Source: DASXTB01 sp036505615 (GTDB lineage: Bacteria; Acidobacteriota; UBA6911; JACQSX01). Taken from it: a stretch of DNA of 11,289 bases. The notes below the pieces were generated by a model. The model was not told where the DNA came from. It saw only the letters and a list, made by a program, of their open reading frames with translations, and made no database searches. Positions 1-6,239 of this stretch are shown piece by piece (the first letter of the stretch is position 1; every line of letters begins with the position of its first letter). The stretch lies in the NCBI GenBank assembly GCA_036505615.1, contig DASXTB010000015.1, positions 1 through 11,289 of the forward strand, written 5' to 3'. Made by a program: the position numbers and the translations under genes.

Positions 1-807
1 GGCATCCAGCGCCTCATTGCGGAAAAACTCATAGACTGTTCCGTGAAAGTCGCTGCCTCCGCTTCTAGTGTTGGCGGCGATCAGGATGCCGGGATTGCGC
101 CCGTATTCCGCGTTGAAAGTGCTGTGCTGCAGCTTGAACTCCCCGACCGCTTCCAGGCTCAACTGCGTGTACTGTCCATCATTAGCTCCGACATCGGTGT
201 TGATGGCGCCGTCCAGATAAACGTTGTTCATACTGCCCCGGGTTCCGTTGACGTTAAATCCATCGGTGGAATTGAAACTGAGCTGGAAATCACGCTGGGC
301 GTTGGAGGAAACACCGGGCAGCGTCTTGATCAGGGAGGCAAAGTCCCTACCGTTCAAACTAAGCTCGGTGATCTGGTTGGATGTAACGACGTATGATTTT
401 TGAGCGGTGCCCGTTTCCACCAGAGGAACCTGGGTTTCAACCACTTTGACGGTCTCGGAAACCTCTCCAATCTGAAGCTGCAGGCTGCCCAGATCCATTT
501 TCTGGTTGGGATCGAGCACCAAACCTTTTCGCTCCAGGATCTTGAAGCCGGTAAGTTCCACTCTTACGGTGTATCGCCCCGGTTGCAACGAAAGGAGGTG
601 AAACGTGCCGTCGTCTCCGGAAAGGCCCTCCCGCACCAGGAGCTTTTTGTTTTCATCGATCGCTTCCACCTTGGCGCCCGGGATCACTGCGCCTTGACTA
701 TCCGCGACAGTTCCCTGAATTTCCCCGCTTTGAGCAAACGCCGCGGGCATGCAGGCGACAATGATCAAACTCAATATCAACATCAATCGCTTAGATTGAT
801 TCAACAT
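1..807 (-). CDS. TonB-dependent receptor, Oar-like, N-terminal part (C-terminus off the left edge)
   Basis: Outer-membrane receptor of the Oar-like TonB-dependent family, expected to import a large substrate using TonB energy; the substrate cannot be read from this part. The frame is open for 269 codons from ATG at 807 to the window edge. Residues 1-25 are a signal peptide ending PAAFAQ. Residues about 27-110 form a carboxypeptidase-regulatory-like beta-sandwich (GEIQGTVADSQGAVIPGAKV, later LQPGRYTVRVELTGF). From about 130 the plug domain follows, with LNGRDFASLIKTLPGV, FNVNGTRGSMNNVYLDGA and FNAEYGRNPG, all typical of this family. Full-length members usually have about 1000-1200 residues, so roughly three quarters is missing. 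The start is supported by AGGAG at 813-817 on the minus strand, 5 bases before the ATG. It is probably a single gene, since an 816-bp repeat-rich spacer separates it from the upstream lactonase. Plus-strand frames over the same bases are shadows. Confidence 0.93.
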   Translation of the reverse strand, partial: MLNQSKRLMLILSLIIVACMPAAFAQSGEIQGTVADSQGAVIPGAKVEAIDENKKLLVREGLSGDDGTFHLLSLQPGRYTVRVELTGFKILERKGLVLDPNQKMDLGSLQLQIGEVSETVKVVETQVPLVETGTAQKSYVVTSNQITELSLNGRDFASLIKTLPGVSSNAQRDFQLSFNSTDGFNVNGTRGSMNNVYLDGAINTDVGANDGQYTQLSLEAVGEFKLQHSTFNAEYGRNPGILIAANTRSGGSDFHGTVYEFFRNEALDA

Positions 808-887
808 TTCAACTCCTTTTGGGTGAAAAGCTGGCTGGCTGGTTGTCCAGCAGAAGCTTAGTCATGTATGCGGCAAAACAGAAGCGA

Positions 888-902
888 ATTGTTTTGAACA
901 AT
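888..902. promoter_or_regulatory. Short dyad upstream of the TonB receptor
   Basis: A perfect interrupted palindrome, ATTGTT-TTG-AACAAT, lies about 80 bp upstream of the receptor start. Its position in the likely promoter region makes it a candidate operator, but no matching copy exists elsewhere in the window and the -10/-35 elements around it are not clear. Confidence 0.25.
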
Positions 903-1146
903 CGTTAGCCGGAGGTGAAAGCCGGAAACTTTCGCCTGAAGGCCAAGAAAGTGGCCGCCGATTCGTTGTGTCCTCCGTGTCCTGGTTTGCGGGACATGTT
1001 TGAGCAAAGTTTTCACTTGGTTCTTCAGCCTCGAAGAGCCGTCAGGGAGGGGCCGATTCCATAAAGGCGGATGATTCACAGATTTTGGTGTCCGTTAACG
1101 GTTGCTGACAAAAGGAGAAGCCGCGCAGCGGGGTCCAGAATTGTAG

Positions 1147-1166
1147 CCGAGGCCGTCAGGCCTCGG
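1147..1166 (+). repeat. Perfect 8-bp GC-rich hairpin followed by TTTT
   Basis: The arms CCGAGGCC and GGCCTCGG enclose a GTCA loop and are followed by four T on the plus strand, the shape of an intrinsic terminator. No plus-strand gene ends just upstream, so it is more likely part of a dispersed palindromic element: similar GC-rich copies flank it at 1119-1136 and 1191-1208. Confidence 0.5.
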
Positions 1167-1296
1167 TTTTCAGGTTCCAGAAAAACAACGAGCCGCGCGG
1201 CGAGGACCCGGCGCTGGTTTTCCAGCGGCACAAGCGGATGTGAAAAGACAGGCCACGGTTTACACAGCGCGGCAAAGCAGCAACCCAATAAAAGCC

Positions 1297-1420
1297 GGTC
1301 ACGACCACGTTCACGACCACGTCAACGTCCACGACTACGGCCAATCGAATCGTGAGCGATTGTGTATTTTTCGTCTGCGTAGGCGTGGACGTTGACGTGG
1401 TCGTGAACGTGAACGTGGTC
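1297..1420. repeat. Facing hexamer arrays forming a large inverted repeat
   Basis: At 1297-1338 seven consecutive 6-base units fit GNNNAC (GGTCAC, GACCAC, GTTCAC, GACCAC, GTCAAC, GTCCAC, GACTAC). At 1379-1420 seven units read as the complement, GTNNNC (GTAGGC, GTGGAC, GTTGAC, GTGGTC, GTGAAC, GTGAAC, GTGGTC). The cores 1309-1339 and 1378-1408 pair over 31 bp with one mismatch around a 38-base loop. The array is both a degenerate tandem repeat and a hairpin. Function unknown. Confidence 0.85.
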
Positions 1421-1470
1421 GGCTGTTCAGCGCCAGTTTTTGTCCAAAGCGGATTTCACCAATCGTAGTA

Positions 1471-1581
1471 CAGATTAACGCGGATGAATCGGGACTGTGA
1501 GATGGGTGCGAAAAAAGAGGCCATTAGCGACATGGTAGACGAGCGCCCATCTCACAATCCCGATCTATCCGCGTTAATCCG
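1471..1581. repeat. Long imperfect hairpin, 39-bp stem and 33-base loop
   Basis: Arms 1471-1509 and 1543-1581 are inverted copies with 34 of 39 positions matching and no gap, separated by 33 bases. The arms carry an AACGCGGAT core (ATCCGCGTT on the other strand). The element lies 42 bp past the stop codon of the minus-strand lactonase, so it could stabilise that transcript's 3' end or weakly terminate it. It shares AACGCGGATGAA and the 33-base loop size with the hairpin at 9450-9578. Confidence 0.85.
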
Positions 1582-1623
1582 CGTAATCCGTGGCTGTCTT
1601 TTCAACTCATGAATAACGCGAAT

Positions 1624-2580
1624 TCATGGCCGGATTCCAGGGATGTTCAACCGAATTCGATAAAGACTGGTTCGAGCCGTCACATAAAGTGTCATGGCAT
1701 GCTCGTCGCCCCAGGCGCAGTTGGCAGGGATCTCGGGGAAATCAATCGTGCCCAAATGCGTTCCTGCAGGCGAGAAAATCCAGATTCCCCCCGGTCCGGT
1801 GCAATAGAGGTTCCCAATGCGGTCAACTTTCATGCCATCCGGCACACCTGGCTGCGTTGCGCTGGTCGCGTCGTAGAACAGGCCGCCGTTTTCCAGAGCG
1901 CCGTCGCTACGCACTTCGAACCGCATCCAGATCTTCCGCTCATGATCGGAGTTGGCAACAAAAAGGTATCTTTCATCCGGCGAGAAGGCAAGGCCGTTCG
2001 GTCGAGTCAAATCTATAGAGGCCAAGTGCAGAGCCTCGTGTGCCAGGCAGTAGATGCCGTTAAACGGAAGTTCCTTGCTGGGGTCCTCATCGCGCTTGGC
2101 AAGCCCGTAAGGAGGATCGGTAAAATAGAGCGCGCCATCAGATCGGTAGACCGCGTCGTTAGGGCTATTCAGCCGTTTGCCCTGGTAGCTCTGGGCCAGC
2201 ACGGTTACCTGCCCGTCCAATTCAATTCGCGTAACACGGCGGTTTCCGTGTTCGCAGATCACGATTCTGCCTTCCCGGTCGAGAGTCAGTCCATTGGACC
2301 CGATAAGTGCACCGGGAGCAGCATCGGTTCCGTCGTAGCCGCTCGGCCTCCGGAACTCCGAGAGGGCGCCATCCGGAGTCCATCGGCAAATCACGTTGTT
2401 CGGGATATCGCTAAAGAGCAGGTATCCCTCTTTGGTCCAGACCGGGCCCTCAGTGAAGCCAAATCCACCGGCCAGCTTTTCGATGCGCGCGGTGCTCGGA
2501 ACAATCTCATCCAGTGACCGGTGCGCCCGCGTAACTGTGGCTGGGATCGCGCTCAATATCGGTCCAGCATGCGGCTTCAT
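1624..2580 (-). CDS. SMP-30/gluconolactonase/LRE family protein
   Basis: A six-bladed beta-propeller lactonase-like protein of 318 residues, the usual size for the family. Members hydrolyse sugar lactones such as gluconolactone with a divalent metal; some act on other lactones or esters, so the substrate here is open. The family signature is complete: EGPVW with the metal-ligand Glu at 44, the substrate-site Asn at 141 in LNSPNDAVYRSDG, the ligand Asn at 195 in TRPNGLAFSPDERYLFVAN, and the ligand Asp at 248 in GVPDGMKVD. TDPPYGL near 154-160 is also typical. No clear signal peptide, so probably cytoplasmic. ATG at 2580 is the only usable start in its open frame: upstream codons run to a stop without ATG, GTG or TTG. 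The nearest AGGAG lies 17 bases away, so initiation may be weak. It is transcribed away from the padR-like gene and appears monocistronic. The 302-aa open frame on the opposite strand is a shadow. Confidence 0.92.
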   Translation of the reverse strand: MKPHAGPILSAIPATVTRAHRSLDEIVPSTARIEKLAGGFGFTEGPVWTKEGYLLFSDIPNNVICRWTPDGALSEFRRPSGYDGTDAAPGALIGSNGLTLDREGRIVICEHGNRRVTRIELDGQVTVLAQSYQGKRLNSPNDAVYRSDGALYFTDPPYGLAKRDEDPSKELPFNGIYCLAHEALHLASIDLTRPNGLAFSPDERYLFVANSDHERKIWMRFEVRSDGALENGGLFYDATSATQPGVPDGMKVDRIGNLYCTGPGGIWIFSPAGTHLGTIDFPEIPANCAWGDEHAMTLYVTARTSLYRIRLNIPGIRP

Positions 2581-2709
2581 GTTGCACCCGATTATATCTC
2601 CTGGAAGAAGAAGCCGGTCAGGAAGAGCGTCAAGTCCTGCGAGTCCGTCCCTATGAGATTAAGACCGTCAAGCTGCAAACTGCTCACTGAAGTTGATCTC
2701 GTTATTCCG

Positions 2710-2772
2710 TTGTGTCCGCTGTGTCCTTTGTGGTCAAACAAGAATCCACCACCAAGGACACAGCGGACACAA
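2710..2772. repeat. GTGTCC-family palindrome, 25-bp stem
   Basis: Arms 2710-2734 and 2748-2772 pair at 24 of 25 positions around a 13-base loop; each arm carries GTGTCCGCTGTGTCC. It sits between the divergent lactonase and padR-like genes. The best-formed of four related copies in this window (others near 964-996, 4271-4314 and 5932-6031). Confidence 0.85.
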
Positions 2773-2789
2773 TGTGTCAGTGACCAAAA

Positions 2790-2819
2790 TTGACATTGCA
2801 ATAGTACGCGGCGTACTGT
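2790..2819 (+). promoter_or_regulatory. Probable promoter of the padR-like operon
   Basis: A consensus -35 hexamer TTGACA at 2790-2795 is followed after 18 bp by TACTGT at 2814-2819 as a -10 candidate, predicting a start near 2826. The first AGTAC...GTACT dyad lies inside the -35/-10 spacer and overlaps the -10, so a repressor bound there would block polymerase. Confidence 0.5.
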
Positions 2820-2839
2820 AAATAGTACTTTACGTACTA
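2803..2839. promoter_or_regulatory. Two tandem AGTAC...GTACT dyads, likely PadR autoregulatory operator
   Basis: The first dyad at 2803-2817 is perfect (AGTACGC-G-GCGTACT). The second at 2823-2839 is imperfect (TAGTAC...GTACTA) and reaches the first base of the ATG. Their centres, 2810 and 2831, are 21 bp apart, two helical turns, so two dimers could bind the same face. PadR proteins commonly repress their own operon through such promoter dyads. Assignment to the adjacent regulator is by position. Confidence 0.6.
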
Positions 2840-3393
2840 TGAGAATTCAGGAGGCACCTTTGGGTTTTGCGCTCCTTGGACTGATCCACCAGGAGCCCCG
2901 GTCCGGTTACGACCTGCGTAAGGTATTTGCGACCACACCGCTAATGCATTTCAGCGACAGCCCGGGAGCGATATATCCGGCGCTGCGGCGCCTTCGCCAA
3001 CAGAGGCTCATCACCACTCGCGGCCTGGTCAGGAGGCTGAGCCGGCGTAAACAGGTTTTTACGGTCACTTCAAAAGGGATCCATCAGTTGAAAAAGTGGC
3101 TTAGCCGACGGATCGGCCGCCCGGACGTGGTGTGGCACAAGGATCAGCTCATGCTTCGCCTGGCGTTCATGAGCGATGTGCTGGGGCGCAGGGAGACGAT
3201 CCGATTTCTCGAAGCCCTTCGACGTGAAATTGCTTCCTATGTCGCCGAATTGACAACCTACCACGCCTCAGCTGCAAACGCCATGCCTCTGTCCGGCCGC
3301 TTGGCCATGGAAAGCGGTATTGAATCGTACAAAGCTCAACTGCAGTGGGCGCGACGCGCGCTGAGAAAAGTTAAACGAAAAAGGAAAATTTAA
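2839..3393 (+). CDS. PadR family transcriptional regulator
   Basis: A 184-residue PadR-family repressor. Residues about 8-80 form the winged helix, with the family hallmarks LLGLIHQEPRSGYDLRKVF, then GAIYPALRRLRQQRLI and a wing ending FTVTSKG. Residues about 95-175 form the helical dimerisation region of the long (Vir_act_alpha_C-like) PadR class. The C-terminus is very basic (KVKRKRKI). The start is ambiguous. ATG at 2839 has no Shine-Dalgarno sequence and overlaps an operator dyad. TTG at 2860 in the same frame has AGGAGG at 2849-2854 five bases before it and would give a protein starting just before LLGLI. I list the ATG, but TTG is a serious alternative. The gene overlaps the next by one base (TAATG), so the two form an operon, and the membrane protein or the process it serves is the likely target of control. 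The inducing signal cannot be read from sequence. Confidence 0.9.
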   Translation: MRIQEAPLGFALLGLIHQEPRSGYDLRKVFATTPLMHFSDSPGAIYPALRRLRQQRLITTRGLVRRLSRRKQVFTVTSKGIHQLKKWLSRRIGRPDVVWHKDQLMLRLAFMSDVLGRRETIRFLEALRREIASYVAELTTYHASAANAMPLSGRLAMESGIESYKAQLQWARRALRKVKRKRKI

Positions 3394-4205
3394 TGCGACA
3401 CTTAGTCTGGCAAATCGCAGCTTCAGCAATTGCTCTTACCGCGATCCAATGGCTGTTTGCAAGGGCTCTGCCGGCAGCGCGCCAGACGCCTCAGTCCGGA
3501 GTTTTCGGCTGGGAGCTCCTGGCCAATCTTCTCATTGCCGCGCTCCTGACTTATATCGCTACTCTCTTGCGCGCAGATGGGCCTCGCCTGGCGGTCATCC
3601 TGTTTGTTTTTCTGTTTGGCGTTCAATCCAACTCGCTGATCGAAGCGGTGTTTTTTCAGCTCGACATTCCACGCGAAGAGTTAATCAAGATGGTGCTGCG
3701 CAGCTTGGCGGTTAGTGCATCGTTTGCGCTCTTTTTGTCCTGGATCACCGGAAAATGGAGCACGTCGGCACAGGCCGAATCCAATTTTGTGGTCAAGCGA
3801 TCTCTTAGTAGTTGGCTTTGGAGAATTCTGGTTTGCGATGCCAGCTATCTCTTTCTCTATTTTCTGGCCGGAATGATCGTATTCCCTTTTGTGCAGGATT
3901 TCTATGCTGCAAAAGCTTTGCCATCACCTCTGCATGTGATGCTGATGCAGCTTTTTCGAGGATTGGTATTCACTGTTCTATCTGTTCCGATGATTCAAAG
4001 TATGGCAGCCAAGCGATGGCGGGTGGCTGTGCTGCTGGGACTGGCGCTTTCAATTGTGGGTGGCATCGCCCCTCTCCTGCTTCCCAATCCGTATATGCCG
4101 GGATACGTCCGCTGGGCGCATGGGTGGGAAGTTGGGATTTCAAACTTCATTTTTGGCTGCATCATGGGTTGGCTCATGAGTAGAACCGATAAGGTGAGTT
4201 TGTAA
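3393..4205 (+). CDS. Multi-pass membrane protein of unknown function in the padR operon
   Basis: A 270-residue hydrophobic protein that I cannot assign to a named family. About eight membrane segments are visible: roughly 5-25, 43-62, 67-90, 101-119, 143-167, 182-202, 210-232 and 245-264. There is no ATP-binding motif, no obvious catalytic signature and no signal peptide beyond the first segment. Positively charged loops lie between several segments. The start ATG overlaps the stop of the padR-like gene (TAATG), so translation is coupled and the pair is co-regulated. PadR repressors often control neighbouring transporters or envelope proteins, so a role in membrane stress or export is possible, but that is inference. 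The gene ends with TAA at 4205 and a short GTGTCC palindrome follows 66 bp later. Confidence 0.85.
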   Translation: MRHLVWQIAASAIALTAIQWLFARALPAARQTPQSGVFGWELLANLLIAALLTYIATLLRADGPRLAVILFVFLFGVQSNSLIEAVFFQLDIPREELIKMVLRSLAVSASFALFLSWITGKWSTSAQAESNFVVKRSLSSWLWRILVCDASYLFLYFLAGMIVFPFVQDFYAAKALPSPLHVMLMQLFRGLVFTVLSVPMIQSMAAKRWRVAVLLGLALSIVGGIAPLLLPNPYMPGYVRWAHGWEVGISNFIFGCIMGWLMSRTDKVSL

Positions 4206-4270
4206 AGTAGAGCAGAGAGGATCTTCAAACTCTGGTGACGTGCTGCCAGGTAAATATTTCGATTGTGACC

Positions 4271-4314
4271 GTTGTGTCCCCTGTGGTCAAAAAATCCACC
4301 ACCAGGGACACAGC
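4271..4314. repeat. GTGTCC-family palindrome, 17-bp stem
   Basis: Arms 4271-4287 and 4298-4314 pair at 15 of 17 positions around a 10-base loop. The left arm looks like the 2710 copy with one GTGTCC unit deleted; the right arm keeps both. It lies 66 bp after the padR operon and could affect its 3' end. Confidence 0.75.
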
Positions 4315-4492
4315 GGACACAGCATGACCGTGATGATTAATATCAGGCTCGGGCCGCGAGGGCTTGGGCGGTTCTTCGCCTGTCAAAATCCTGTAAATTA
4401 CTTCCGTCGGACGAGTGTCGTGGGGTGCTGGTCTGCCGCCGTGTCCGGTAGTACTGTTCAATGGCGGCCTTGAAGCCTTTCCGCTCAATTCT

Positions 4493-4648
4493 TTAGACTG
4501 GATGCGCGCCGGCTCGGTGAGATTTGATCCGCCACTTTACCTTGCCAAACATCCAAACCAGCGAACTGACGGCCGCCAACGGGAGAACGAGAAGAAGTGC
4601 TCCCGTGAAAACCAGAAAGAGGATTCCGAACACATCATAAAGAAACAT
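4493..4648 (-). CDS. Possible small membrane protein (51 aa)
   Basis: From ATG at 4648 the frame encodes 51 residues beginning MFLYDVFGILFLVFTGALLL, giving a long hydrophobic stretch or hairpin of about 30 residues, then a basic tail (KVKWRIKSHRAGAHPV), a positive-inside pattern. Upstream frame from a TTG at 4684 crosses repeat-like sequence, so the ATG is preferred. The ribosome-binding site is poor (GGGG about 8 bases upstream). It lies alone in a spacer, downstream of and on the same strand as the glycine-zipper gene. I do not recognise a family; it may be a chance frame. Confidence 0.35.
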   Translation of the reverse strand: MFLYDVFGILFLVFTGALLLVLPLAAVSSLVWMFGKVKWRIKSHRAGAHPV

Positions 4649-4696
4649 CTCTATAACCCCACAGAGCGAGGCCGCAGGCTTCAAGCCTCCATTCTA

Positions 4697-4742
4697 GACT
4701 TGCGACTTGCGACCTTCGACTGACTGACCTTCGACCTGCGAC
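4697..4742. repeat. Degenerate heptamer tandem repeat
   Basis: Units read GACTTGC, GACTTGC, GACCTTC, GACTGACT (one base longer), GACCTTC, GACCTGC, then GAC. The array ends about 40 bp past the stop codon of the minus-strand glycine-zipper gene. It does not form a hairpin. Confidence 0.7.
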
Positions 4743-4783
4743 TACACGGAGAGTCCGCTTGCTTACGCGCGCGGCTCGGTAAA

Positions 4784-5668
4784 TCACCGGCGTACGTAGA
4801 GCTCACGCTGCATGGTGAACTCCAGCACCGTCTCGGCAGGAATCTTGATCTTTTCGCCCTTGGTCAGGATCTCGTAGCCGGCTCCCCCGGCGCCGCCAAC
4901 CACTGACCCTATGGCCGCGCCCTTGCCGCCTCCGGCAATGGCTCCGATGATGGCGCCAAGCGCGGCTCCTCCGCCGACAACGATCGCTGTCTTCTTGCCC
5001 TGACTGGTACCCCGTTGTGTGGCCTGAGAAGTGGTCAGCGCGTAGGACCGGCCCTGGGTTGTTAATTCCACCAAATCGATGACCAGTTGAGAGCGTCCTT
5101 CGAATTTACCTGCCTGCTCCACCTGGGCGATGCGCAGCTTTACGGGAGCGCCTCTTTCGGCGAGCAATTCATTGTTGACAATGATGTCGCTGTCCAAGGT
5201 TCCGCTGAACGTGTCGCCGACACGGGAGACATCTGAATCGATCTCCTGATTAGTGCGCACACGCAGCACGGTCCCCGATGGAATGACGTACTGGTCCCGC
5301 ACCGCGGCACGCGGGTAAGCCGACGACTGCGGATTGGTGGAGTACTCGCCCACGTGTGTACCCGAATGCGTTCCGGTACGGTCGGTGTGGGTTCCGGAAT
5401 GCTTCCCATACTCAGTGGAGGACGAAGACGACCCAGTCGTGGTGATTCCCGTGTTATCCGTAAAAGAAACATCCCGAACGTCGGCAAGGCGGAAGGTCTT
5501 AACTACCCCCTCTGTTCTGAAACGTATGGTACGAGAAGTTCCGCCCAGGTAGGTCCCGTTGAATACACGCCCGTCCCTAAGCGTCAAAGTGCCTGCCTGC
5601 ACCCACGAAAACGTCAGAGACGCAAGTACCATGGAGAAAACAATCAGAAATGCCTTATTTCGGCTCAT
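4784..5668 (-). CDS. Secreted glycine-zipper protein
   Basis: A 294-residue exported protein of unknown function. Residues 1-25 are a signal peptide (MSRNKAFLIVFSMVLASLTF then SWVQAG) with no lipobox Cys. Residues about 26-70 form a small beta domain (LTLRDGRVFNGTYLGG ... TFRLADVRDVSF), a module often found in acidobacterial secreted proteins. Residues about 75-115 are a Ser/Thr/His/Gly-rich linker with SGTH repeated. Residues 128-220 form a beta-rich domain beginning IPSGTVLRVRTNQEIDSD. A glycine zipper at 229-264 (GGGAALGAIIGAIAGGGKG and onward) is followed by a final IPAETVLEF strand. Glycine zippers usually mean membrane insertion or oligomerisation. The ATG at 5668 is chosen because it starts the signal peptide and has AAGGA 8 bases upstream; the frame stays open to 5944, but that extension would bury the signal peptide. 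Probably monocistronic. Confidence 0.82.
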   Translation of the reverse strand: MSRNKAFLIVFSMVLASLTFSWVQAGTLTLRDGRVFNGTYLGGTSRTIRFRTEGVVKTFRLADVRDVSFTDNTGITTTGSSSSSTEYGKHSGTHTDRTGTHSGTHVGEYSTNPQSSAYPRAAVRDQYVIPSGTVLRVRTNQEIDSDVSRVGDTFSGTLDSDIIVNNELLAERGAPVKLRIAQVEQAGKFEGRSQLVIDLVELTTQGRSYALTTSQATQRGTSQGKKTAIVVGGGAALGAIIGAIAGGGKGAAIGSVVGGAGGAGYEILTKGEKIKIPAETVLEFTMQRELYVRR

Positions 5669-5931
5669 AAGATTCCTTTCAGGGTCTTGTTTCGACTCAA
5701 ATGCGTAAACCAAACTTCCAGGGAGAAATTCACGTCGCTTCTCGCGAGGAGTCAGAGCGCGGGGAAGCGTTCTTTGTGGTAACAACCCTTTCTCTAATAG
5801 TTGACGATTGATTGTCTCACTCGCATCGTAAGTAATCAGTTCAAAAAGGGACATAGCCAAAAAGACCGCGCTTTTCTCACGCAAGCTATAGCTTTTCCCG
5901 ATCCCAGTAGCCTGTCTCAAAGCAGAAAAAA

Positions 5932-6031
5932 CCAGGGGGAACACTGGGCACTAGAAGGGCTGCTGATGTTCGGCCAACCTTGTGAATATAAGGAATCATC
6001 AAATACCCAGTGTCCCCCGTGTCCCCCGTGG
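5932..6031. repeat. GTGTCC-family inverted pair with a wide loop
   Basis: The left piece 5935-5948 (GGGGGAACACTGGG) pairs with 6006-6018 (CCCAGTGTCCCCC), with one extra A. The right side continues as a second GTGTCCCCC unit to 6031. The spacing of about 57 bases makes it the most decayed palindrome of the family in this window. Confidence 0.6.
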
Positions 6032-6103
6032 ATCATAGTTTTGAGAGTCTCTCCCAGCCTCGTCATTGCACGCGGTAGTGAGTGTGCAACCAAACTATCG
6101 ATA

Positions 6104-6146
6104 TGTCCTTAAGTGAACAGACGTCCGTCTGCGCTTTACCTATTAT
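6104..6146 (+). promoter_or_regulatory. CRP-like class II promoter of the PBP1A gene
   Basis: The dyad TGTCC-TTAAGT-GAACA at 6104-6119 lies upstream of a -10 hexamer TATTAT at 6141-6146. Centre-to-centre distance is 32 bp, placing the site near -41.5 with a start near 6153. No good -35 hexamer is present, as expected for an activator-dependent promoter. The flank continues AGAC, shared with the two other copies. A further near-palindrome, AGACGTCCGTCT, follows at 6119-6130. Confidence 0.65.
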
Positions 6147-6239
6147 AGTTAAGTGACTGAATGGCTCCAAATGCATAATAAACTAGATTTTGTTAATCTT
6201 GAATCGAACCCTTGGTCACGACAACCCACGGAGATTGCC

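Larger units (their letters stand above)
808..1623. other. Gene-poor, repeat-rich spacer
   Basis: No convincing gene was found in these 816 bases. Short open frames on both strands lack ribosome-binding sites and recognisable domains, and are biased by the repeats they cross. The spacer holds a 15-bp dyad ATTGTT-TTG-AACAAT at 888-902 (possible operator for the receptor gene), one arm of the GTGTCC repeat family near 964-996, a terminator-like hairpin at 1147-1166, a pair of related 18-base GC-rich copies (1119-1136 and 1191-1208, 15 of 18 matching), facing hexamer arrays at 1297-1420, and a long hairpin at 1471-1581. Confidence 0.7.
4206..4783. other. Repeat-rich spacer with little coding evidence
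   Basis: Apart from a possible small membrane protein at 4493-4648, no gene could be supported here. The spacer holds a GTGTCC palindrome (4271-4314) and a degenerate heptamer array (4697-4742). An open minus-strand frame at 4225-4488 crosses the palindrome and has no family resemblance, so it is not called. Confidence 0.6.
5669..6239. other. Divergent intergenic region between the glycine-zipper and PBP genes
   Basis: This 571-bp spacer carries the promoters of both divergent genes. The minus-strand frame is open up to 5944 and encodes a plausible but unrecognised peptide; a separate small gene cannot be excluded. A GTGTCC-type inverted pair lies at 5932-6031, and the activator-type promoter of the PBP gene at 6104-6146. 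The stretch 6153-6239 is also open in the PBP frame but is treated as leader. Confidence 0.55.

Noticed and set aside
43..861. Two plus-strand open frames at the left edge
   Set aside because: They oppose a clear TonB-receptor coding frame on the minus strand with signal peptide and ribosome-binding site.
888..902. Fourth TGTYC...GAACA activator site upstream of the TonB receptor
   Set aside because: Only one half-site (TGTTC, minus strand) matches; the second half differs and no -10 lies 32 bp downstream.
858..1079. 73-aa minus-strand frame upstream of the receptor
   Set aside because: Crosses a GTGTCC repeat arm, no ribosome-binding site, no family resemblance.
1147..1170. Intrinsic terminator
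   Set aside because: Hairpin and T run fit, but no plus-strand gene ends upstream; it lies among dispersed repeats, so it is listed as a repeat.
1297..1420. Possible CRISPR array
   Set aside because: Units are 6 bases long with no spacers of 25-40 bases, arms face each other, and no cas genes are nearby.
1609..2517. 302-aa plus-strand open frame
   Set aside because: Antisense shadow of the SMP-30-family gene, whose full signature lies on the minus strand.
4225..4488. 87-aa minus-strand frame
   Set aside because: Its C-terminal half is translated from the GTGTCC palindrome; no domain or good start.
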